Program-made: the position numbers and the translations under genes | Assembly: GCA_964521025.1 (NCBI GenBank) | Contig: CAZFPK010000005.1 | Span: forward strand, 1-64,000 | Reading direction: 5' to 3' | Source: DRTC01 sp964521025 | GTDB lineage: Bacteria > Cloacimonadota > Cloacimonadia > Cloacimonadales > TCS61 | DNA length: 64,000 bases | The notes under the pieces: generated by a model | Told to the model about the DNA's origin: nothing | Databases searched by the model: none | Seen by the model: the letters and a program-made list of their open reading frames with translations, nothing else | In this document: positions 17,517 through 24,645 of the stretch, in pieces | How positions within the stretch are numbered: position 1 is the stretch's first letter | How the letters are laid out: every line of letters starts with the position of its first letter

Positions 17517-17865
17517 TGGAGGTGGCGGGAATCGAACCCGCGTCCAGAAATAAGTCAAAAGCCGAATCTACATGTTTAGTTGTTTTTAGTCTCGCTTTCT
17601 GCAGGAGAAACAGTCAAACCGGACAGAAAGCCAGTCTTTAAGTTTTCGAACGACATTATAGACATCTGCCGTTTATAGCTGTTATAAATGGCATTCTTTT
17701 GCAGTTCTAACAGCGAAACTCGCAAAGAATGTGGCTGCTGTTTACGCAGCCAATGCGTAATCGTAATCTGCGATTAAATTTAGTTATCACCGTTTTAACG
17801 AGCAGGTAATCTCCTCGACATGCATCGGCGATCCCCTTTATCCCTGTCGAAACCAGGTCACCCCC
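17517..17865 (-). ncRNA. ssrA: tmRNA (one-piece)
   Basis: A 349-base tmRNA on the minus strand. The 5 prime end GGGGGTGACCTGGTTTCGAC pairs with the 3 prime end CACCTCC, forming the tRNA-like acceptor, and the T arm GCGGG-TTCGATT-CCCGC is present. CCA is not encoded. The tag frame at 17771-17742, after TTAATC, reads ADYDYALAA then TAA, matching the usual ..YALAA degradation tag. tmRNA rescues stalled ribosomes with SmpB; smpB is not in the window. Confidence 0.96.
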
Positions 17866-18005
17866 GTTATGCGTTTGAAAAAGATCTGAATATAATTTAA
17901 TTTATTGTGGTTTTATGTCAAAGAAAATATTTTACAGTATCGGAATTTCGATGTATTATTTCTTGAAAACCTTCAAGGTTTGACAAATCTTGAAGGTTTG
18001 GAAAA

Positions 18006-18188
18006 CTAATTCATGAAATAATTTTCTATTTCTAAAATCTCTATATGTGCTACTTCTTTTTTTACCGGTGGTTTACCATAAATCTTTTCAATATCTTCCA
18101 TTTCTTCTTTTGATACAGATGAAAGATTCTTTAAAATAAATTCTGATTTTTCTTCTTTAAAAACCTCTTTAACGGCTACTTTTATCAT
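18006..18188 (-). CDS. Small hypothetical protein
   Basis: A 60-residue charged frame on the minus strand (MIKVAVKEVFKEEKSEFILK, then SSVSKEEMEDIEKIYGKPP). It has no membrane segment and the composition looks protein-like, with several amphipathic Glu/Lys-rich stretches reminiscent of small antitoxins. There is no clear toxin partner beside it. The ribosome site is weak and it lies in an AT-rich stretch downstream of the tmRNA promoter side. It could be a chance frame; I do not recognise a family. Confidence 0.4.
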   Translation of the reverse strand: MIKVAVKEVFKEEKSEFILKNLSSVSKEEMEDIEKIYGKPPVKKEVAHIEILEIENYFMN

Positions 18189-18420
18189 GTCATAAAAATC
18201 ATTTATAGGAATACTTATTTCTATTTAATACTCCTTATGAGCATTGATATTTTTTGCTCAGTTAATCTGAATTCAAATTATATGAGAAAGATTTTCTGTC
18301 AAAAGAAATTTAGAATTCTGTAAAACTCCGAGGAACTACAATCTCAACTTCCGGATGTTATGGTTTACTCAAACAACATGAAACATAAATCTAAACAGCT
18401 TAAGTAATATTAATTCAAGT

Positions 18421-18450
18421 TTCCTATTTCCTATCTCCTATCTCCTATCC
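18421..18450. repeat. Short tandem repeat overlapping a stop codon
   Basis: On the minus strand the heptamer GATAGGA is repeated about three and a half times directly at the end of the DUF302-like gene, and the first TAG of the array is that gene's stop codon. Changes in copy number would not alter the protein. Confidence 0.6.
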
Positions 18451-19524
18451 CCCAAATAAAGCCTTTTTAATCGACTCATCCAGAGTTTTCGGCATATTCA
18501 TGAATTTCATAAAAGCCCATTTACCGGCATCCCAGAAATACATATCCATCCTGAACATTTCCCGAGGAGTGCGCACTATTATCTCGTCGTTTTCGAGCAT
18601 GATCAAAACTTCGATTGGATAAGCAGCAATATGATCTATTCCCGGACAGGAATTATTGTCTTCTTCTCTTTTCATTCCTGCGATGTGAAAAGAAAGAGCA
18701 GTTGTCCGGTCTCGCATAATTCCGAGTAAAACAGCTGTTGAATCGGGTGAATATATCTCGCTGACTACTTTCCAATGCAGTTGGTTGGGAGATTCACACC
18801 AATCATAATCGACATCTTTTTGAGAAGGTTTAAAGTTCCCGAGATTCATGAAGATCTCTTTTTTCAATTTTTCCAATCCGGCTTTTCCTTCCGTACTTTT
18901 ATGAGAATAAATTATCGGAAATTGTTTTTCATTTTTAAAGAAAGTCATTTTCCCGACCATCATGATCATGTCTTTGGAAGCTTTACGCAGGGCTTTATCG
19001 CTGCGGATCGGTTTCCGAGCTTCCTGAACTTTATGCTCGATTTCAAGAGTATGTAATGTCTTAATCAGGTTGGACTTGTATTGTTTTGATTTAGCAACAA
19101 GTTCTTCATATTTATCATCGGGAAGATCATTGAAAATTATCCTGTTGATCGTTTCCGGATCGCTGAGTACGACCTGGACTCCGTTTTCATTTTCAAAAAT
19201 CCCGATCCTGATAAAACCTGCACATAGATATTTATTCCCGAATGAAGTCAGCATTCTCGTATAATTTTTTGCAGAGAAGATCAATAATCTCGCTTTATAT
19301 GAACAATGTTCGTTAATATCTTCGCGTACAATATTCAGGGAAGCGGCTTCCTCATGATAGAGCAGGAAAATATTGGAATTTTTGATTTTTTCTTCGATTT
19401 TAGAAGAAACTGTTTCGATGTTTTCCTGAACATTCGAAAAAATTCTTAGATACATACCGTGATCCGAAGCAAAAATATTTGTACAGATCAATACTGAAAC
19501 TAATAAGATTACTTTAAAATGCAT
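18445..19524 (-). CDS. Exported DUF302-like protein
   Basis: A 359-residue protein starting at ATG 19524 with GGAG upstream. Residues 1-19 form a signal peptide (MHFKVILLVSVLICTNIFA). Residues about 25-145 resemble the DUF302 fold: paired helices (ENIETVSSKIEEKI), then LLIFSAKNYTRMLTSF and GIFENENGVQVVLSDPETIN, like the usual LLIFGNP and YNDP segments. The remaining 200 residues are not recognised. It is the last gene of the TetR-led sulfur cluster, so a role in periplasmic sulfur handling is possible but only inferred. Confidence 0.6.
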   Translation of the reverse strand: MHFKVILLVSVLICTNIFASDHGMYLRIFSNVQENIETVSSKIEEKIKNSNIFLLYHEEAASLNIVREDINEHCSYKARLLIFSAKNYTRMLTSFGNKYLCAGFIRIGIFENENGVQVVLSDPETINRIIFNDLPDDKYEELVAKSKQYKSNLIKTLHTLEIEHKVQEARKPIRSDKALRKASKDMIMMVGKMTFFKNEKQFPIIYSHKSTEGKAGLEKLKKEIFMNLGNFKPSQKDVDYDWCESPNQLHWKVVSEIYSPDSTAVLLGIMRDRTTALSFHIAGMKREEDNNSCPGIDHIAAYPIEVLIMLENDEIIVRTPREMFRMDMYFWDAGKWAFMKFMNMPKTLDESIKKALFGG

Positions 19525-19548
19525 ACTTTTCTCCTGTTTTTATTTTCT

Positions 19549-19705
19549 TCCTGCTTTTCTTATATTCCTTCTCTTTGCAGCATCTTTCAATTTTTCTTCC
19601 AAAAGAGAAGGACAGCAGGATGAGTCTGTTTCTTCCTGCTTTTCGAATGTTCCTTCTACTCGAAATTTCTATTTTCTTTTCATCAAAAAGAGAAGGACAC
19701 TTAGT
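19549..19705. repeat. Imperfect direct repeat, about 80 bp
   Basis: Two adjacent copies, near 19549-19620 and 19631-19700, share TTCTTCCTGCTTTTC, a CCTTCT box, a T-rich stretch and AAAGAGAAGGACA. Within each copy the CCTTCTCTTT and AAAGAGAAGG parts form an inverted repeat. It lies between the DUF302-like and DsrE2-like genes. Confidence 0.55.
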
Positions 19706-19753
19706 CTTCGCTGAAGCTTCGCCTTAACAGGCAGGATAAATTTTTTCCAATCA

Positions 19754-20263
19754 TTAGGTAAAAATTATCGCTGCACCTGCGGATTTTTCATAAAATTGAC
19801 CGACTGTTAGAATATCCTCCACCTGATCCACAAGATCATCTTTAGTCAATTTGAACATATCCATCGCCAGCTTGCATGCATAAATTTTACCTCCGGCATC
19901 GGAAATCATTTCCAGGAATTCATCGACCGGGGGAATGTCGAGGTTTTCCATTTCCTTTTTCATCATCCAGGTAGCCATGTTGGAAACTCCCGGAATTCCA
20001 CCCATGATCGTTGGGAAAGGTGTTGTGATCGGAAATTTCATCATCGGCATTGCCAGGTTCAAAGACGGATTTCCGACTGTTGCGACTTTCAATTTATTGA
20101 CCATTTTTTTCATGATCGCATTCAATCCGAAAAAAGTGAAAAAAATCGATGCTTCGATTCCTTCCATACGCGCCCCATTCGCCAGGATCAATGACGGATA
20201 AACTTCATCGAGTCCACCTTTTGCACAAATGATCGATACTTTTTTGATCTTTTCATTTTCCAT
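19754..20263 (-). CDS. DsrE2/DsrE-DsrF-like sulfur carrier protein
   Basis: A 169-residue protein of the DsrE/F/H superfamily, DsrE2 branch. The start is ATG 20263, preceded by AAGGAG; the longer frame from 20287 lacks a site. Features include an N-terminal Rossmann-like strand (KVSIICAKGGLDEVYPSLIL), the hydrophobic Met/Pro-rich insertion LNLAMPMMKFPITTPFPTIM with GGIPGVSNMATW, and the conserved acceptor Cys in KIYACKLAMDMF. Members carry persulfide or shuttle sulfur. Adjacent TusE/DsrC-like and SQR-like genes point to a sulfur-transfer module. Confidence 0.88.
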   Translation of the reverse strand: MENEKIKKVSIICAKGGLDEVYPSLILANGARMEGIEASIFFTFFGLNAIMKKMVNKLKVATVGNPSLNLAMPMMKFPITTPFPTIMGGIPGVSNMATWMMKKEMENLDIPPVDEFLEMISDAGGKIYACKLAMDMFKLTKDDLVDQVEDILTVGQFYEKSAGAAIIFT

Positions 20264-20465
20264 GTTACTCTCCTTTTGATTTAGCAACGAACAAAACTAA
20301 CAATACGAACAAAAAACTCATAATTTTTCATTTTCCGAAGCTTCAAACAAAGGAATTCTCTCAATTAAGATTCGGAAAGTTTCTCTCAATTCTAATTTAC
20401 TAAGTGAAACATCTAAACCTTCCGAATTTCATGAGAAAGAAAACTTCGGAAGGAGTCATCGGTTT

Positions 20466-20783
20466 TTAAATACAGCTCTCCGGTTTTTTTAATCCCGAAA
20501 TTTTGGAAGATTTTTTCAATGGTCCTCCCGGAAAAAGGCTGTAAAGTTCTTTTGTCGGAACAATCCCCGATTTTTTCAACTTCCTGATGGTTGGCATCGT
20601 GCCATTATCCTGGAAATATTGTTGCAGATATTTCAGGACTTCCCAGTGACGGTCTGTTAAACTATCAATCCCTTCTTCTTTGGCAATCGCTTCGGCGATC
20701 GCTTCGTTCCACTGACTTTGATCTGTCAGATATCCTTCTTCATTAACATCGACAGTATTTCCTGCAATTTCTTTTGCTGGCAT
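20466..20783 (-). CDS. TusE/DsrC family sulfurtransferase-like protein
   Basis: A 105-residue member of the TusE/DsrC/DsvC family, with AAGGAG eight bases before the ATG. The family core is clear: VDVNEEGYLTDQSQWNEAIA, LTDRHWEVLKYLQQYF and SLFPGGPLKKSSKISGLKKP. The C-terminal arm ends ESCI, so the penultimate catalytic Cys is present. The second Cys of DsrC proper, about ten residues earlier, is Ser here (KKSSKISG), making this a single-Cys, TusE-like form. TusE accepts sulfur in tRNA 2-thiouridylation; with SQR and DsrE2 neighbours a broader sulfur carrier role is plausible. Confidence 0.92.
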   Translation of the reverse strand: MPAKEIAGNTVDVNEEGYLTDQSQWNEAIAEAIAKEEGIDSLTDRHWEVLKYLQQYFQDNGTMPTIRKLKKSGIVPTKELYSLFPGGPLKKSSKISGLKKPESCI

Positions 20784-20924
20784 GTTTTTCTCCTTTTATT
20801 TATATTGTCTTTTTTAAAATTCTAAACTCAAGTCATTCCGTCCGATAGCTGCCGGAAAGGATAACAAAAAACTAATTCCACCGTAACTCCCCTTTCTTCT
20901 CAAGAGAGGGGCTGGGAGTGAGTT

Positions 20925-22157
20925 CTACAACTTTTTCCCTGCTTTCGACATTTGCGTACTGATTCCAGGCATGGGTAAACCTTTTAAAAGCAAATGCCAG
21001 TAAATATGACGAAAAGCCAGTTTTCCTAAATGATTCAAACGACTTTCTTTCAGAAGTGAAAACGGACCGATAACAGGCAGCGGGAATTTTCCCTGCACCG
21101 GTTCGATATCATAATTAAAGTCGATCAGAAATGCTTTACCGAAACCGGATTCTATAAAGCAATTCGTATGACCGTCGAATTCCTTGACCAGTTCTTTTCC
21201 GGCTATGAAATTCTTGATGTTCTTCGTAAGAGTTTCTGCCTGGAAATGAGCAACAGAGCCTGCCTTTGAACTTGGAAGATCGGTTGCGTCTCCGATCACA
21301 AAGATATTCTCTTTCTTTTTAGATTGAAGTGTGTTCTTATCAGTTGGAACAAAATTCAGATCGTCTCCCAATCCCGAACGCTCGATAACTTCATCTCCCA
21401 TATTGGTCGGGATCGTAACCAGCAAATCATAATCGACCTTCTTATCATCATAAGACTGAAGATAATTTTCTTCTTCATTAACCAGCTCGATATCAAAATC
21501 CGGAATCATATTTATCTTTTTATCTTTTAATAAATAACCGAGAACAGTCGAACTTTTCTGCTTGGTGAATGCACCGGATAAAGGCGTTACATAAGTTAAG
21601 TCCACTTTATCACGAATTCCTTTTTTATGGAAAAACCAGTCCGCCAAAAAAATGAATTCCAGGGGAGCGACCGGACATTTGATCGGCATTTCGGCTAAAT
21701 GAATAACAAATTTCCCGCCGTTCCAAACTTTCAGTTTATCCCGTAGAGCAGTTGCACCTTCGATCGTATAAAAATCGAAAACATTTTTCTGCCAGCCTTC
21801 TCCTTTTAAACCTTCGATCTCATCCGGAACAATTTTCGCTCCGGTCGCGATGATCAGGATATCGTAAATGAGTTCTTTACCGGAAGCGAGTTTGACTTTG
21901 TTATTATCGACTTTGATCAATTCGATCATTTCCTCGATATAATTAACTCCTTTCGGGATAAAATCGGCTTTTGATTTGATCACATCTTTTTCTTTGTAAT
22001 AATCAAACGGGATAAAAAGAAATCCAGGTTGATAATAATGTGTTTTATGCTCATCGACGATGGTTATTTCCCATTCTCTTTTATTCAGACTCCTGTTGAG
22101 ATGATTCGCCATCATCGTGCCGGCAGTTCCGGCACCTAATATCAATAATTTTTTCAT
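20925..22157 (-). CDS. Sulfide:quinone oxidoreductase-like FAD protein
   Basis: A 410-residue flavoprotein of the SQR/flavocytochrome-c sulfide dehydrogenase family. The N-terminal FAD-binding loop is ILGAGTAGTMMANHL; YDILIIATGAKIVP and ENIFVIGDATDLPSSKAGS are the second and third dinucleotide-fold motifs. Two Cys at the SQR redox positions are present, in PIKCPVAPLEF (near residue 160) and HTNCFIESG (near 335). The C-terminal helical stretch, with RHIYWHLLLKGLPMPG, may contact the membrane. Such enzymes oxidise sulfide and reduce quinone. It lies in a cluster with TusE-like and DsrE2-like genes under a TetR regulator. Confidence 0.88.
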   Translation of the reverse strand: MKKLLILGAGTAGTMMANHLNRSLNKREWEITIVDEHKTHYYQPGFLFIPFDYYKEKDVIKSKADFIPKGVNYIEEMIELIKVDNNKVKLASGKELIYDILIIATGAKIVPDEIEGLKGEGWQKNVFDFYTIEGATALRDKLKVWNGGKFVIHLAEMPIKCPVAPLEFIFLADWFFHKKGIRDKVDLTYVTPLSGAFTKQKSSTVLGYLLKDKKINMIPDFDIELVNEEENYLQSYDDKKVDYDLLVTIPTNMGDEVIERSGLGDDLNFVPTDKNTLQSKKKENIFVIGDATDLPSSKAGSVAHFQAETLTKNIKNFIAGKELVKEFDGHTNCFIESGFGKAFLIDFNYDIEPVQGKFPLPVIGPFSLLKESRLNHLGKLAFRHIYWHLLLKGLPMPGISTQMSKAGKKL

Positions 22158-22228
22158 TAAATCTCCAATTTTATTTTTTTAGAACTTAAAATATTCAATC
22201 AGTCAAAACCGGACACAGTGATCAATAT

Positions 22229-22858
22229 TCAATTTCTCAGCGCATCCTGGATTAATTTTATCATATAATTGAATGTTTCCGTCGAACTGAATTTAACTTC
22301 TTCAGAATCGTCAATCAAAACCAGGTTCGGGATCAATCCGGAAAGTTGTCCCCAGAGAACATAAGAAATTTTATCCGCATCGATTTCATTTTTGATGGAA
22401 TTATCTTCGATCCCGGTATTAACGATGAATTTTATTGAATCATTTATTTTCTCGTTTTCCCCGATTATTTCATCTAAAATCTGACTGTTGTGTTTGCATT
22501 CGCTTTTATGCATTCGATAATTGGAAAAGGCAAAAATATAATTTGGATATTGTTTATAAAAATCCAGGTATGAACGAGCTAACAATTGGATTTTACCCAG
22601 CCCGGAAGTTTGAACAGATCGCAGTTCCCGGAATTTTGCTGAAATAATCTTCAATCCCCGTAGCACGATGGCTAAACATAATTCCGTTTTACTCTGAAAG
22701 TAGAGATATAAAGTCCCTTTGCTCAACTCGGCTTTGCTGGCGATATCATCCATAGTTGCATTTTCAAAGCCTATATTCACAAAGACTTCTTCTGCAGCAT
22801 CGATGATATCGTTCTGCCGCTGCAATTTTTCTCTTTCCTTTCTCTCGACGATGCCCAA
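22229..22858 (-). CDS. TetR/AcrR family regulator
   Basis: A 209-residue regulator. The N-terminal helix-turn-helix is typical: DIIDAAEEVFVNIGFENATM, DDIASKAELSKGTLYLYF and QSKTELCLAIV. The C-terminal ligand domain is divergent, so the inducer is unknown. The start appears to be TTG at 22858 with GGAGA upstream. It is the first gene of a minus-strand series containing the SQR-like, TusE-like and DsrE2-like genes. A perfect palindrome lies 40 bases upstream, next to a TTGACA box, so it probably represses its own operon. Confidence 0.92.
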   Translation of the reverse strand: MGIVERKEREKLQRQNDIIDAAEEVFVNIGFENATMDDIASKAELSKGTLYLYFQSKTELCLAIVLRGLKIISAKFRELRSVQTSGLGKIQLLARSYLDFYKQYPNYIFAFSNYRMHKSECKHNSQILDEIIGENEKINDSIKFIVNTGIEDNSIKNEIDADKISYVLWGQLSGLIPNLVLIDDSEEVKFSSTETFNYMIKLIQDALRN

Positions 22859-22897
22859 TCAATTCTCCAAAAAGCAAAATTAATGGGAGTCAAAAAC

Positions 22898-22919
22898 TGA
22901 CCGTTGGTCATTCTGTCAA
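22898..22919 (-). promoter_or_regulatory. TetR-type operator with promoter -35-like box
   Basis: TGACC-GTT-GGTCA at 22898-22910 is a perfect 13-base palindrome. On the minus strand the box TTGACA (22919-22914) lies directly upstream of it, so a bound repressor would cover the promoter spacer. The regulator gene starts 40 bases downstream. A clear -10 box is not obvious. Confidence 0.65.
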
Positions 22920-23009
22920 ATAATTTTTCACTTTCAAATTGGATTTCAAGAAAAGGTATGTGAACGGAATTTTTTTAGTTAAGTAGAGTTCATTCGTTAA
23001 CTGAGTATT

Positions 23010-23128
23010 CGAGTTGTAAGGAGCTTGCGACGACGACTCGAAACCGCCTACAAAGTTTTTTTCAATTCGTCGCAGTGCTTACAAGCCGAAAAAACAACTT
23101 TACGGATAGAAACTAAGTAGGCTTTTTT
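23010..23128 (+). other. Structured intergenic element with alternative stems
   Basis: A 300-base gap between the TetR and glycosyltransferase genes holds TTGTAAG (23014-23020) and GCGACGA (23027-23033), which pair with TCGTCGC (23067-23073) and CTTACAA (23078-23084). A competing stem is CGAGTTGT / ACGACTCG (23010-23040). A loop segment GCCTAC (23046) matches GTAGGC (23117-23122), which is followed by six T residues. It may be a small RNA, an attenuator-like fold or a compound repeat; no coding sequence follows on this strand. Confidence 0.4.
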
Positions 23129-23160
23129 ATTTGTAATACTGTAACCACCACAAATGTAAT

Positions 23161-24351
23161 TTAAATCGACATCATGTAAATCTCGATCACCTTCTGTAGC
23201 GTCTTATGCCAGGCATAATTTTCCCTTGCATATTTTTCAGCATATTTTCCTTTACTCAGTTTAGTTCTTTTTTTTAATTCTTCGATTATCGCTTTTGCTA
23301 AGGCTCGATGATTTTCCATTTCCACGAGTTTTCCGACTTTTTCATTCACGAAATCGGGTAAACCACCGGCATTGGTGGCAACAACCGGCGTTCCGCAGGC
23401 AAGTGCTTCGAGCGCGACCAGTCCGAAAGGTTCTATGCGGGATGGAACAACCGATACTTCGGCAGCATTATATAGCGAAGCTATCTCGACCTGGTTTTGA
23501 TGTCCGAGAAAATAAATATTGTCCAGTTTCAATTCCGATTTGAGATTTTCCATTTTTTTGCGAAGTTGTCCGTCTCCGGCAAGACAGAACATTACCTCCG
23601 GAATCTCATCGCTGACAATACGGGCGGCTTTGATCAGAACATCTATACCTTTGAAGTCGGTGAATTTTCCGACAAAACTAACCAATTTCCCGGGAACTTT
23701 GTTTATCCCAAATTGTTGGAAAAGTAATTTTTTATCAACTTCCTTAACTTTAAAAATATTATCATCGAAACCGTTGGGATTGAGCTGCAGTTTTTCTTCC
23801 GGAAGATCGTACAATTCCATTGTTTTATTGAGAACCTGCCGTGAAATGATAATGATCTTTTTGGCATTAACAGCAGCTGCAAGTGCATATTTATGATATC
23901 TCTCATCTTTTTCAAATCCCATTAAATCTGTGCCGTGAACTGTGATCACATACGGAATCCCCGATTTCAAAGCAGCAAAGGGAGTGATCCACAAATGTTG
24001 AGCATGAATGATGTCAGGTTTAAAACTTTCAACAGCATTTTTCGTTATTTTGATAAAAGTCTCGATATATTCCTGCATTTGTTCATCGGTCAGATCGTAA
24101 AAAGTCAAAGTACTGCGGGGATGGGTCGTGAAACAGGGAAAATTGAATTTCAAATCAGGATCATCATTTTTTGATTCATCGCACATTATTGTTTTTCTAC
24201 GGAAAGGATAATCATTCTGATCTGAACGATTATCGATGTCGATAACCATAACCAGATGATTTTCTTTGACCAGTTCCCGGGCAATGTTCATCGTATAAAT
24301 CCCGCTGCCGGAACCTTGCAGCGGAAAATGATTTATTAACAATATTTTCAT
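23161..24351 (-). CDS. GT4-family glycosyltransferase
   Basis: A 396-residue GT-B fold glycosyltransferase, family 4 type. The N-terminal domain has the glycine-rich GSGSGIYTMNIARELV and HAQHLWITPFAAL; the C-terminal domain starts at LVSFVGKFTDFKGIDVLIKA and has the nucleotide-sugar motif PSRIEPFGLVALEALACGTP, the EPFGLVxLEA signature. It transfers a sugar from a nucleotide donor to an unknown acceptor, probably in surface polysaccharide or glycolipid synthesis in the cytoplasm. The ATG at 24351 has AGGAG upstream. Two further glycosyltransferase-type genes lie upstream on the same strand. Confidence 0.93.
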   Translation of the reverse strand: MKILLINHFPLQGSGSGIYTMNIARELVKENHLVMVIDIDNRSDQNDYPFRRKTIMCDESKNDDPDLKFNFPCFTTHPRSTLTFYDLTDEQMQEYIETFIKITKNAVESFKPDIIHAQHLWITPFAALKSGIPYVITVHGTDLMGFEKDERYHKYALAAAVNAKKIIIISRQVLNKTMELYDLPEEKLQLNPNGFDDNIFKVKEVDKKLLFQQFGINKVPGKLVSFVGKFTDFKGIDVLIKAARIVSDEIPEVMFCLAGDGQLRKKMENLKSELKLDNIYFLGHQNQVEIASLYNAAEVSVVPSRIEPFGLVALEALACGTPVVATNAGGLPDFVNEKVGKLVEMENHRALAKAIIEELKKRTKLSKGKYAEKYARENYAWHKTLQKVIEIYMMSI

Positions 24352-24381
24352 GTTTACTCCTATTTGTTTGCCTTAAATGAG

Positions 24382-24567
24382 TTCTGCATAACTGGGTGTT
24401 TTTGAGAATATTAATTAGTTTTAGAAATTTCAATTATTTAACTCATCCCCTATCCGTCTTCGCCGGACTAAAGACCCAAATCTCTTACAAAGAGAAGGGG
24501 AAACGGAAGTCATCCCTCTCTTTGAAGAGAGGGACCGAGTGTGAGTTAGAAATTAAGTTATGCAGAA
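24382..24567. mobile_element. MITE-like element with 12-bp perfect terminal inverted repeats
   Basis: TTCTGCATAACT at 24382-24393 and AGTTATGCAGAA at 24556-24567 are perfect inverted repeats bounding 186 bp without coding potential. Inside are stacked palindromes (TCTCTTACAAAGAGA; CCCTCTCTT-TG-AAGAGAGGG) and a GCCGGACTAAAG segment. It lies between two glycosyltransferase genes. The size and ends suggest a non-autonomous transposable element, but no target duplication was identified. Confidence 0.55.
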
Positions 24568-24645
24568 TCCTTTTAACTTTAACTCTTCTCCTAATTACTA
24601 CCGGACAGTTCAGGTTTTCTTCGTGTTCTTCAGGGCTGAATTGAT

